Below are positions 16,830 through 23,875 of a stretch of 64,000 bases of DNA, one piece after another. Origin of the DNA: Modicisalibacter sp049808615 (GTDB lineage Bacteria > Pseudomonadota > Gammaproteobacteria > Pseudomonadales > Halomonadaceae); NCBI RefSeq assembly GCF_049808615.1, contig NZ_JBNCAN010000014.1, positions 44,798 through 108,797 of the forward strand. Reading direction: 5' to 3'. Numbering within the stretch: position 1 is the stretch's first letter; every line of letters starts with the position of its first letter. The notes below the pieces were generated by a model that was given only the letters and a program-made list of their open reading frames with translations, was not told the origin of the DNA and did not search any database. A program made the translations under genes and the position numbers.

Positions 16830-17299
16830 CCATTACCCGTGAAGCTCTCGCCCAAGCCGCCCGGCAGGGCGCCGGCCTTGCCCATCTGAGCCCCGGCCAG
16901 GCATGGGCTGCCCATGACCTTGGTCTGTCGCCGGAGAGCCTGCAAGCCCCGCTGTCGCCGCATCTCGCCGTGCTCCTTGAGCGTAAGGAGTGCATGGCCC
17001 GCCGTGCATTCTTCGACCCGGTGGCGCCGGATGATGCCGAAGCGATGATTCGCCAGGCCCATGATGAGACGCACCCGATGTTCCTGCGCGGACCGATCCT
17101 GGAGACGCTGCGCGAAGGCATGAGCGAGCTCTATCCCGGGCTCAAGCCCACTGGCGTGAATGATGACGGGCAACCGCTGTACAACCTGGCCAACCTGGCT
17201 GAAGTGCTGGGCGCCAGCGAGGACGACCTGCTGGACATGGCCGACGAGAAGGGCATTCGCGACAGCCTGCACACCGGGACGGTGAACCCGCTTCACTGA
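16826..17299 (+). CDS. Element protein of unknown function, end of replication operon
   Basis: A 157-residue protein starting MTITREALAQAARQGAGLAH. The ATG overlaps the previous stop (ATGA), with GGAG 9 bases upstream; an in-frame ATG at 16811 is less likely. The acidic C-terminal half contains NLANLAEVLGASEDDLLDMA, a possible short HTH-like or protein-contact segment. It is the last gene before the terminator at 17325, closing a run of five translationally coupled genes. No function can be assigned. Confidence 0.7.
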   Translation: MTITREALAQAARQGAGLAHLSPGQAWAAHDLGLSPESLQAPLSPHLAVLLERKECMARRAFFDPVAPDDAEAMIRQAHDETHPMFLRGPILETLREGMSELYPGLKPTGVNDDGQPLYNLANLAEVLGASEDDLLDMADEKGIRDSLHTGTVNPLH

Positions 17300-17324
17300 G
17301 CAACCTTAGGAAAACTTAGCCACA

Positions 17325-17349
17325 AGCCCCGGCACTGCTGGGGCTTTTT
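17325..17349 (+). terminator. Intrinsic terminator of the element operon
   Basis: AGCCCC (17325-17330) pairs with GGGGCT (17340-17345) and is followed directly by a T run. It lies 26 bases after the last stop codon of the replication operon. Confidence 0.85.
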
Positions 17350-17352
17350 CGT

Positions 17353-17456
17353 CGATACGCAGGAAAGGTACGCAGAGGAGGTTCGAAGGCAAGGTTCGAA
17401 AAATAAGCTGCGCGGTAAAGCTGCGCGGCGCGTCACGCACGATGGTCACGCACCTG
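17353..17456. repeat. Array of eight 13-bp units in four near-identical pairs (iteron-like)
   Basis: Starting at 17353 the sequence divides exactly into 13-base units whose cores come in pairs: TACGCAG twice, AGGTTCGAA twice, AAGCTGCGCGG twice and GTCACGCAC twice, each pair and all pairs in the same 13-base register. It lies just after the terminator of the primase/DUF3987 operon and before the stem-loop at 17500-17587. In satellite-type elements this is where origin iterons for the element's own initiator are expected, so a replication-origin role is proposed. The function is inferred; the register is seen directly. Confidence 0.7.
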
Positions 17457-17499
17457 GCCACGTGCGGGAGCGTTGGCACTGGCTCTTGCAGCCGAGCGC

Positions 17500-17587
17500 G
17501 GAGCCTGTAGACTGAAATCAGCTTTCGCTCTGGTGAACCACTTGCCGGCAATTGGAGCCGCATCAGTCGTACCAGAGCGGAGGCTCC
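17500..17587. repeat. Long nested inverted repeat downstream of the 13-bp array
   Basis: GGAGCCT (17500-17506) and CGCTCTGGT (17526-17534) are answered by ACCAGAGCG (17571-17579) and AGGCTCC (17581-17587). Both arms are perfect and nested, allowing an extended stem or cruciform. Together with the iteron-like array it occupies the roughly 460-base gene-free stretch 17300-17764, in which no convincing protein gene is visible. Confidence 0.6.
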
Positions 17588-17764
17588 AAGTCCCTGAGAT
17601 GGCGCCCCCACCTGGCAACAAAGACTGGGATGGCTGGCACCACTCGGGGCTTTTTCGTTGCCGGTTTACAGTTCCGAGCCCGCCAGCGGCGTCGCTCCCG
17701 ACATGCTGGGAGCCTGACAGACAGCGGCAGCCTGCCAACAAGAGTAACCCTAGGAGAAAATGAC

Positions 17765-17944
17765 ATGACCAAGAAACGACAAAAGTCGCCCGCGATCTAC
17801 CGGCTATCTGATCAAGAGATTGACGACCTGCAGCGTGGAAACAGGGAGTTTATGGAGCGGGCAAAAGAAAAGCTGGCCAACGCCCGTGAGTCGAGGCATC
17901 TGGCGCCTGCCGGGCACGACACGCCGCAACAACGTGGCGATTGA
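17765..17944 (+). CDS. Small protein of unknown function near the right end of the element
   Basis: A 59-residue basic/charged protein starting MTKKRQKSPAIYRLSDQEID. AGGAG lies 8 bases upstream of the ATG at 17765. The SDQEIDDLQRGNREFMERAK segment predicts a long helix. It is the last gene before the right arm sites and attR. No family recognised; a small DNA-binding or accessory recombination factor would be a guess. Confidence 0.6.
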   Translation: MTKKRQKSPAIYRLSDQEIDDLQRGNREFMERAKEKLANARESRHLAPAGHDTPQQRGD

Positions 17945-17990
17945 GCTATATCAGGTAATGGCATCCAATATCGCCCAAGCGCTTTCCAAG

Positions 17991-18010
17991 TATTGGGACG
18001 AGTATTGGGA
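17991..18010 (+). repeat. Right candidate integrase arm sites
   Basis: TATTGGGAC at 17991-17999 and TATTGGGA at 18003-18010 repeat with a 12-base period, the same motif, period and orientation as at 11177-11197. They lie about 47 bases inside attR. Confidence 0.6.
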
Positions 18011-18056
18011 TGGTAGATAAATATGTAAGTAAGTTATTGATTTATATGGTAGCGTT

Positions 18057-18117
18057 GCGGATTCAAAATCCGCCGCCCTAAACAGGCGTGTCGGTTCGAG
18101 TCCGACCACCGGCACCA
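18057..18117 (+). repeat. attR: remnant of original tRNA-Leu 3' half
   Basis: Contains the anticodon arm, a variable arm CCT-AAAC-AGG, the T arm and an acceptor strand CACCGGC followed by ACCA. This acceptor strand pairs perfectly with the GCCGGTG of the tRNA 5' end at 11019, better than the present 3' strand does. It is therefore best read as the host's original 3' half displaced by integration. The 5' half is missing (only a short GGTAG-like resemblance precedes it), so it is not a functional tRNA. Confidence 0.85.
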
Positions 18118-18320
18118 TTTTTGAATCAACAGCTGGCTTTTAAATAAAGGCGTCTGCTGGTTTCATTATCCCTTCGCTGTGTTGTCTCCTGGTTGTCTCT
18201 TGACGTTCTCTATCGCAGAAGACTGCGTCCAGCCGAGAGTGCAAAGGCGCATCCACAATGGTCAGAGCGGTCGCTTGGCCAGTCGGATGCGCGATGAATG
18301 TTGTCCCTGTTGCTGTGTGC

Positions 18321-18428
18321 TCAGGCTGTTCCTAGCAATTCTTCCAGCGCCCGAACCAGCTTGACTTGTGCAGAGGCCTGCTCTCCCCATGCGCGATAAA
18401 CCTCGATGCTGCTGCTCAACTCATTCAT
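18321..18428 (-). CDS. Possible 35-residue small protein
   Basis: The complement encodes MNELSSSIEVYRAWGEQASA plus 15 further residues ending in a short amphipathic helix. The only ribosome-site-like sequence is a modest AGAG upstream. The surrounding gene-poor stretch 18118-18784 holds otherwise only an AT-rich segment (18550-18640) and the terminator at 18696. Weak support. Confidence 0.35.
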   Translation of the reverse strand: MNELSSSIEVYRAWGEQASAQVKLVRALEELLGTA

Positions 18429-18695
18429 GTCGGATCTCTATGTTGGTAGGTAACGAGGGCTGTCTTTGCAAGCGGTGCTGCCCATATGTCTGGCATGTTT
18501 TTCAGCGCTTACATCGATTTTATCGGCAAGCATCCTGGGGGGCTTGAGTCCTTTGAGCAAAAAAATTTTAATTTTTTTTGATTTTATGTCTCATCAAGGA
18601 TATTAGTTAATTAAACTTAGCATTTTGTATCTTTTCGGTGAATTGCCAAGAAGGTCGTGCATCTACAATGCGTAGGCAACAGCGTTTGTATTCGT

Positions 18696-18725
18696 CGGGC
18701 GCCTACTGGGCGCCCGGTGTTTTTT
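18696..18725 (+). terminator. Intrinsic terminator with no annotated upstream gene
   Basis: CGGGCGCC (18696-18703) pairs with GGCGCCCG (18709-18716) around a 5-base loop, followed by GTG and a T run. There is no plus-strand gene for several hundred bases upstream, so it may end a small RNA starting in the AT-rich region near 18600. It may also act on nothing. Confidence 0.7.
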
Positions 18726-18784
18726 ATAAATGGTTGTGCCGGGTTTAGGGTATGGCATCGAAGGTTTCGCGCATCGGCGTCGCA

Positions 18785-19045
18785 TCAGTTGTAACGATTG
18801 GCGTGTCCTTGAAGCTTCTCCAGCAGTGGAAGAATGTCGTCGAGTCCATCGCGATCGAGGGATTCGACCAGCGTATTGAGTGCATCGGCCCGCGGAGCGT
18901 CATAGGCGCCGGCATAGGAGTCGACGTGATCGATGCATTCCGAATCACTGTTCTTTGCGCTCAGTTGCTCCAGTCGGTCCAGACGCCCCAGGATCTCGAC
19001 TTGCGTGACAAGAACGGTCTTGAGTAGTTTTTTTGTGGTTTCCAT
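18785..19045 (-). CDS. Small acidic protein of unknown function
   Basis: An 86-residue protein starting METTKKLLKTVLVTQVEILG, with AGGAG 6 bases before the ATG. The N-terminal 30 residues form a heptad-like helix (VEILGRLDRLEQLSAK) and the rest is acidic, with SLDRDGLDDILPLLEKL. It probably forms a coiled-coil oligomer. No known family. It is a stand-alone gene, divergent from rnk. Confidence 0.7.
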   Translation of the reverse strand: METTKKLLKTVLVTQVEILGRLDRLEQLSAKNSDSECIDHVDSYAGAYDAPRADALNTLVESLDRDGLDDILPLLEKLQGHANRYN

Positions 19046-19216
19046 GGGTACTCCTGCGAGAGATGGCTTCTTTAACGTAGCAGACCTTTGAGCGGTGCTT
19101 GCTCATCGCAGTAGGTGAAATGCATAAAATAGCGTATGAATGAAATGATTATTATGCTTTAGTATTAGGTTTGTAGAGTTACCTCCAGGTCAATTAGCGC
19201 TTATGATCGTTAGATC

Positions 19217-19252
19217 AACAGTCTTCGTCTTCTCGGCGAGGACTGTTTTTTT
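19217..19252 (+). terminator. Terminator hairpin in the rnk leader region
   Basis: AACAGTC (19217-19223) and GACTGTT (19241-19247) form the base of a 13-bp stem, with TTCGTC opposed to GGCGAG, followed by a run of seven T. It stands about 40 bases before the rnk start codon on the same strand. It either attenuates rnk or ends a short upstream RNA; no gene precedes it. Confidence 0.75.
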
Positions 19253-19293
19253 CTTGTCGCTATTCCCACAACCCATGATAGAAGGAGTCGTCG

Positions 19294-19704
19294 ATGTCAC
19301 GCCCCGTGATTGTCGTAAACCGGCTGGACGCCGAGCGTTTGCAACGCTTGATCGATAATGCCTCTCCAAAGGACGCGGCGGTTGCCGAGGCATTGGAAGT
19401 GGAGCTCGAGCGCGCCGAGGTCGTGGATCCGACCGAGATTCCGGCGGATGTCGTGAGCATGAACAGCCAGGTGCGTTTCACCGAGTTGAGCCGAGATACT
19501 CAACTGACCCGTACCCTGGTCTACCCCCATGCGTTGGCTGATACGCCGGAAGGCTTGTCGGTCATGGCGCCGGTGGGAGCGGCTCTGCTGGGCATAAAGG
19601 CGGGTGAGGTGATCGATTGGTCCTTGCCGGACGGACGCCGTATTCAACTGCGTGTCGACGCTGTCTTGTGGCAGCCTGAAGCGGCCAAGCAGTATCACCG
19701 CTAA
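19294..19704 (+). CDS. rnk: Regulator of nucleoside diphosphate kinase, Rnk (GreA/GreB C-terminal fold)
   Basis: A 136-residue protein with a short N-terminal coiled coil (residues about 5-50) and a C-terminal FKBP-like GreA/GreB domain (VMAPVGAALLGIKAGEVIDW and the final LRVDAVLWQPEAA). Rnk binds RNA polymerase and competes with Gre factors; genetically it affects nucleoside diphosphate kinase and alginate in Pseudomonas. GAAGGAG lies 7 bases upstream. The hairpin at 19217-19252 suggests leader control. The LysE-type gene follows after 12 bases. Confidence 0.92.
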   Translation: MSRPVIVVNRLDAERLQRLIDNASPKDAAVAEALEVELERAEVVDPTEIPADVVSMNSQVRFTELSRDTQLTRTLVYPHALADTPEGLSVMAPVGAALLGIKAGEVIDWSLPDGRRIQLRVDAVLWQPEAAKQYHR

Positions 19705-19716
19705 GGAAGCGGGCGG

Positions 19717-20325
19717 ATGCCCTTGACGCTATGGCTGTCGTTGGCCGCGATATGCGCCCTGGGAGCGATGTCGCCGGGGCCGAGCCTGGCCATGGTGCTA
19801 CGTCACACACTGGGAGGCGGGCGTGCCCCCGGCGTGATTGCAGGGCTCAGTCATGCGTTGGGGGTGGGGGTCTATGCGCTACTGACCGTCTGGGGACTGG
19901 GTGCGATGATCGTGCACCAGCCATGGATGTTCACGCTGATTACCTGGGGAGGAGCCGCTTACCTGGCCTGGCTGGGAATCAAGGCGCTGCGCGCCGGGCG
20001 GCATGGAGCACTGAACGCAGGCGCCATGGCGACCAGCCCAGCGTTGGCGGCCCGCGACGGGGTGTTGGTGGCCCTGGCCAATCCCAAGCTGATCCTGTTT
20101 TTCGTGGCGCTGCTCAGCCAGTTTGTCAGCGCCGACATGGGCGCATTTGCCAAGGCAGTGATCGTGGCCACAGCGGCATCGATCGACGCCGCCTGGTATG
20201 TACTGGTGGCCGTTGCGTTCTCTCATTCGCGAGTGCTGCCTTGGTTGCAAGCTCGGGCGCACTGGATCAATCGCATCACCGGTGTACTGCTGATCGCGCT
20301 GGCGCTGCGTGTGGTGCTGGGGTAG
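19717..20325 (+). CDS. LysE/RhtB-family amino-acid exporter
   Basis: A 202-residue inner-membrane protein with six hydrophobic helices. The family signature at the start (CALGAMSPGPSLAMVLRHTL) and GGAAYLAWLGIKALR are typical of the LysE/RhtB translocators that export amino acids such as threonine, homoserine or lysine. It follows rnk by 12 bases and may share its transcript. The substrate cannot be told from the sequence. Confidence 0.9.
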   Translation: MPLTLWLSLAAICALGAMSPGPSLAMVLRHTLGGGRAPGVIAGLSHALGVGVYALLTVWGLGAMIVHQPWMFTLITWGGAAYLAWLGIKALRAGRHGALNAGAMATSPALAARDGVLVALANPKLILFFVALLSQFVSADMGAFAKAVIVATAASIDAAWYVLVAVAFSHSRVLPWLQARAHWINRITGVLLIALALRVVLG

Positions 20326-20349
20326 CTGGAGTAACAGTCCGGCAAGCGT

Positions 20350-20835
20350 TCAGTGTTCGTGTTGATCCGCTGTCTGACTTCCTTCGTCGGCTTCCTGAAC
20401 CCACACCTCGAGGGTGACGCTGTCACGGTCGGCAAACTCCAGGGTGATGGGAAAACGATCGCCTACCTTCAACGGTTGCTCGAGTCCGATCAGCATCAGA
20501 TGTTCACCACCGCCGGGACGCATCTTGAGTGTCTCCCCCGCTGCCACCTCGAGACTGTCCAGGCGACGCATGCGCATCACGCCATCCTTCATGGTCATGT
20601 CGTGAATCTCGACCACCTTGCTCACCGGAGAGCTGGCGGCGACCAGCGAAACGGGATCGTCATCAGTGCTGATATCCACATAGGCCGCGCCGTTGGGTGC
20701 CCCAGGCGGCGTTGGGGTGGCGAAAGGATGAATCAGGCGTAGCCCGTTATCCTTCGTTTCATGGGCAGAGGTTTGGGTGGTGAATACAAGACCCGTGATC
20801 AGGAGAAAGACAAAAAATCTGAATAGGCGTGGCAT
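20350..20835 (-). CDS. Periplasmic copper chaperone PCu(A)C
   Basis: A 161-residue secreted protein with a signal peptide (MPRLFRFFVFLLITGLVFTT, cleavage after SAHA-like SAH). The copper-binding pattern of the family is present: HDMTM, then several Met residues (GVMRMRRL) and the final GEHLML His-x-Met. PCuAC proteins deliver Cu(I) to cytochrome oxidases or scavenge copper. The window does carry a quinol oxidase, but the cyo operon is 35 kb away. A C-terminal acidic tail ends QTADQHEH, with extra His residues. GAGGAAA precedes the ATG. Confidence 0.92.
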   Translation of the reverse strand: MPRLFRFFVFLLITGLVFTTQTSAHETKDNGLRLIHPFATPTPPGAPNGAAYVDISTDDDPVSLVAASSPVSKVVEIHDMTMKDGVMRMRRLDSLEVAAGETLKMRPGGGEHLMLIGLEQPLKVGDRFPITLEFADRDSVTLEVWVQEADEGSQTADQHEH

Positions 20836-20902
20836 GCTGTTTCCTCGTGGGGGGGGCTGAAACCATAGGGTAACCCAATGCTTTGCATCCGAATATCATC
20901 GA

Positions 20903-22552
20903 TCAACCCGCGATGCGTTCAAGAATGGCTTCCAGGGGAGCATCAGAAGGCAGGACCCCATAAACCGGGCTGGTACCGCTCGGGCCTAGACGGCTACGAC
21001 AGAATGTCTCGGCGATTTCCTGAGGGGCGTGGCGCAGCAGCAGTGCTGCCTGAAGGCATTGCGCCATGCACTGGGTCAGCCAACGAGCATTGGCTTCGAG
21101 GACCTCTGCCGGTTGATGGAGCAGGGTTTCCAGCTGGCTCACGGTATTATCGAAGGGGTGCGAGTTTCCTTGCACACGCTTGAGCTCGTCACGCAGGGCG
21201 TCGATGCTTTCCGGATGACGCGCCATCACCCGCAGCACGTCGAGACAGATGACGTTGCCGGAGCCTTCCCAGATCGAATTTACCGGTGCTTCCCGATACA
21301 GCCGCGCCAGGGGTGTCTCCTCCACATAGCCGATACCCCCCAGGCACTCCATGGCTTCGGCCATGAAGCCGGGGCCGCGCTTGTTGTGCCAGTATTTACC
21401 CAGGGCGGGCAAAAGCCGCGACAGGGCGCGCTCGTGTTCATCATCGGGTGTGTCGAAGGCCCGCGCAGAGCGCATCGAAAGTGCCAGGCTTGCCTCGGTT
21501 TCCAGGGCCAGATCGGCGACGACGCGGCGCATCAGGGGCTGCTCGCTAAGGCGTCGGCCGAAGGCGTGGCGTTCCCGGACATGGCTCCAGGCCTCGAGTA
21601 GCGCTTGGCGCATCATGCCTGCAGGGGCGGTCGCCGCATCGAGCCGCGTCTGCTGCACCATCTCGAGGATGGTGACGATACCCCGGCCCGGATCGCCGAT
21701 CGCTTGCGCCCAGGCGCCGCGATATTCGATTTCCGCCGAGGCGTTGGCACGGTTGCCACATTTGTCCTTCAAACGTTGCAGTTCGATGGGGTTGCGCTCG
21801 CCATCCGGAGTGAAACGTGGCACCAGGAAGCAGCCCAGTCCGTCATCGGTTTGAGCCAGGGTCAGGAAGGCATCCGACATGGGGGCGCTGCAGAACCATT
21901 TGTGGCCGGTGAGGCGATAACCATCACCGTCTCTCGTTGCTCGAGTGGTATTGGTGCGAACGTCGCTGCCGCCCTGTTTCTCGGTCATCGCCATGCCCAG
22001 GGTCACGGCAGATTTCTCCCACGCCGGTACCGCCCGCGGGTCGTAATCCCAGGCCAGCAGACGCGGACGCCATTCGTCAAAAATGCGCGGCTCTCGGCGC
22101 AGCGCCGGCAGGGCGGCATGGGTCATGGTGATCGGGCAGCAGACGCCTGGTTCGGCTTGGGTGAGCAGATAGAGTGCGGCGATGTGGGCCTGGTGTCCGC
22201 CCTGATGTTCCTTTTCCCAGGCGACGGCGTGAAAGCCCTGATCGCAGGCCAAGTGCATCAGTTCGTGATAGGCGGGATGATAGATCACCTCATCGAGACG
22301 ACGGCCGTGACGGTCGAATAGTCGTAGCGTCGGCGGATGGCGATTGGCTTCTGCTCCCAAGGCTTGAACATGATCACTGCCTACCGCTCTAGCCAATGGC
22401 GTAAGACGTTGGGTGAGCCAGTCCGGCGCCTCCCGGGCCAGCGCCTCGCGCAGGGGCTTGTCGAGGGCCAAAAGATCGCGATCCGGTGCAGGCGCGGGCT
22501 GGTTGGTGACCTCATGAGTGGACAGTTGATGGCGGGGTGCATGATCAGTCAT
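20903..22552 (-). CDS. AidB-like acyl-CoA dehydrogenase family flavoprotein
   Basis: A 549-residue protein, the size of E. coli AidB (about 541). Recognisable segments are GMAMTEKQGGSDVRTNTT (FAD/substrate loop), HKWFCSAPMSD, RLKDKCGNRANASAEIEY, ERHAFGRRLSEQPLM and SIWEGSGNVICLDVLR. AidB belongs to the acyl-CoA dehydrogenase superfamily, binds FAD and DNA, and is induced in the adaptive response to alkylation; its chemistry is unresolved. The ATG at 22552, 7 bases after AGGAG, is preferred over the GTG one codon upstream. Transcribed alone. Confidence 0.88.
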   Translation of the reverse strand: MTDHAPRHQLSTHEVTNQPAPAPDRDLLALDKPLREALAREAPDWLTQRLTPLARAVGSDHVQALGAEANRHPPTLRLFDRHGRRLDEVIYHPAYHELMHLACDQGFHAVAWEKEHQGGHQAHIAALYLLTQAEPGVCCPITMTHAALPALRREPRIFDEWRPRLLAWDYDPRAVPAWEKSAVTLGMAMTEKQGGSDVRTNTTRATRDGDGYRLTGHKWFCSAPMSDAFLTLAQTDDGLGCFLVPRFTPDGERNPIELQRLKDKCGNRANASAEIEYRGAWAQAIGDPGRGIVTILEMVQQTRLDAATAPAGMMRQALLEAWSHVRERHAFGRRLSEQPLMRRVVADLALETEASLALSMRSARAFDTPDDEHERALSRLLPALGKYWHNKRGPGFMAEAMECLGGIGYVEETPLARLYREAPVNSIWEGSGNVICLDVLRVMARHPESIDALRDELKRVQGNSHPFDNTVSQLETLLHQPAEVLEANARWLTQCMAQCLQAALLLRHAPQEIAETFCRSRLGPSGTSPVYGVLPSDAPLEAILERIAG

Positions 22553-22805
22553 CACGATGCTCCTGGTTTAATTGAGCATAAGCACTTGAGCATGGAACCG
22601 TCCTGACGCAAGGTCAAACGTTTGAAATTACATCAGGCAAGTTTGTCGCTCACTCACGAAAAGACCGTCTGTGCTCGGCATGGGATATGAGAAGGATACA
22701 GCCGAGAGAGGAAGGTCTGGAAGCGATGTCGAATCCGCTGCGGCTTGCGCCGAAGGCGCCAGGGACGGATCATGGGCGGATGTGCTCAATCTCCAGTAAT
22801 GGATT

Positions 22806-23300
22806 ATGCATATTTATACACAGGACTGTCGCACCTATAGCGGCGAAGCGTTCAATCTGCGCGCCCTGCGTGGCCAGGTCTTGCTAGTGACCAATGTTGC
22901 CAGCCGTTGCGGCTACACGCCTCAACTTGCCGAACTCGAAAGGCTCTATCGCTGTTATCGCGATCAGGGGTTCACTGTGCTGGCTTTTCCCTGTAACCAG
23001 TTCGCTCACCAAACACCCGAGTCGGCGCAGGAATTTGCCGGCTTTTGCGAACGCCAGTACAGCGTTACCTTTCCCGTCATGGAAAAGGTGCATGTCAATG
23101 GTCGCCGGGCGCACCCATTGTTCGTGCTGCTTCGTCGTCAAGCCCCCGGGCTTTTGAAAAGTACCTCGATCAAGTGGAATTTCACCAAGTTCCTGATTGG
23201 TCGCGATGGTCAGGTCATTCGCCGTTTTGGGCCGCGAGCGTCCAGTCGGGATATCGTGCCCAGTCTCGAAACCGCCTTGGATACGCCTTTTTCGGCCTGA
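22806..23300 (+). CDS. Glutathione peroxidase family thiol peroxidase
   Basis: A 164-residue protein with the catalytic segment NVASRCGYTPQL (peroxidatic Cys instead of Sec), FPCNQF (Gln) and the WNFTKFLI block (Trp), so the catalytic triad is intact. Bacterial Cys-GPx enzymes usually reduce peroxides with thioredoxin or glutathione. The start MHIYTQDC has no strong ribosome site. The gene ends 8 bases before the convergent unknown gene at 23309. Confidence 0.93.
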   Translation: MHIYTQDCRTYSGEAFNLRALRGQVLLVTNVASRCGYTPQLAELERLYRCYRDQGFTVLAFPCNQFAHQTPESAQEFAGFCERQYSVTFPVMEKVHVNGRRAHPLFVLLRRQAPGLLKSTSIKWNFTKFLIGRDGQVIRRFGPRASSRDIVPSLETALDTPFSA

Positions 23301-23308
23301 GCAGGAGC

Positions 23309-23704
23309 TTAAAGTGAGTGTCCGCGCACCGCCATCAGTCGGGTCATCAATAGATTCCAGCGGTGACGCGTCATCATGGTGGAAAGCCCGGAAAATAGCG
23401 TCCAGAATCCTTTGCGCCACCCACGCAATCGTCGTTGATGCACGACCAGCTGCGTCAGCAGGCGCTGCTCATCGAAGGCTCGCCATTCGCCGGCAATCGA
23501 TAACTGATGGCGCGAGAGTACCGGAGCCAGTTCCAGACGAAATATCCATTCAAGCTCTTCAAGACCCAGGCCATGACGTTCGATGACCTCGATCATATGC
23601 GTGTAATCGCTTTCACGAGGTTCTCGTTCCAGCCATAAGGGGGCCAGTGCCAGCCACAGCTCGCCGCGTTCGGCGATCAATACTTCGATCTCTTGTTCGC
23701 TCAT
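23309..23704 (-). CDS. Conserved protein of unknown function
   Basis: A 131-residue cytoplasmic protein starting MSEQEIEVLIAERGELWLAL, with AAGGTAA just upstream of the ATG at 23704. The first 95 residues form a compact helical domain (LWLEREPRESDYTHMIEVIE, LEELEWIFRLELAPVL) that resembles a family of uncharacterised proteobacterial proteins. The last 35 residues are basic and aromatic. The same frame extends upstream for more than 1 kb, but that portion is antisense to fabV and not coding. Confidence 0.75.
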   Translation of the reverse strand: MSEQEIEVLIAERGELWLALAPLWLEREPRESDYTHMIEVIERHGLGLEELEWIFRLELAPVLSRHQLSIAGEWRAFDEQRLLTQLVVHQRRLRGWRKGFWTLFSGLSTMMTRHRWNLLMTRLMAVRGHSL

Positions 23705-23875
23705 ACGCGTTACCTTCATTGTCTTGGTGGCATCTTCGAGGAACACTACCTTGGGCACAAGAGCGAGCGCTTGGGGCGGACAGTGCCGCGATGAATCGCT
23801 AGAATAGCCGCAACACATCAATAATGCCCCGGCTAACCGGGATGACATGCTTGTCGAAAAGGATCGAGGTCTACC

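Larger units (their letters stand above)
11106..18117. mobile_element. P4-like integrated genomic element in tRNA-Leu
   Basis: About 7 kb between the tRNA-Leu 3' end and a 3' remnant of the same tRNA. Gene order is integrase (broken), unknown protein, AlpA-like regulator, small ORF, Toprim primase, DUF3987 protein, three small overlapping ORFs, a terminator, an iteron-like array and one more small ORF. No capsid, portal, terminase, conjugation or recognisable cargo gene is seen, so it is a satellite-type or decayed element. Paired TATTGGGA repeats near both ends are candidate integrase arm sites. Boundaries are set by the tRNA repeats. Confidence 0.88.

Noticed and set aside
17473..17763. 96-residue ORF in the non-coding stretch of the element
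   Set aside because: It runs through the nested inverted repeats, has no ribosome site, and its residues look random (Pro/Arg-rich).
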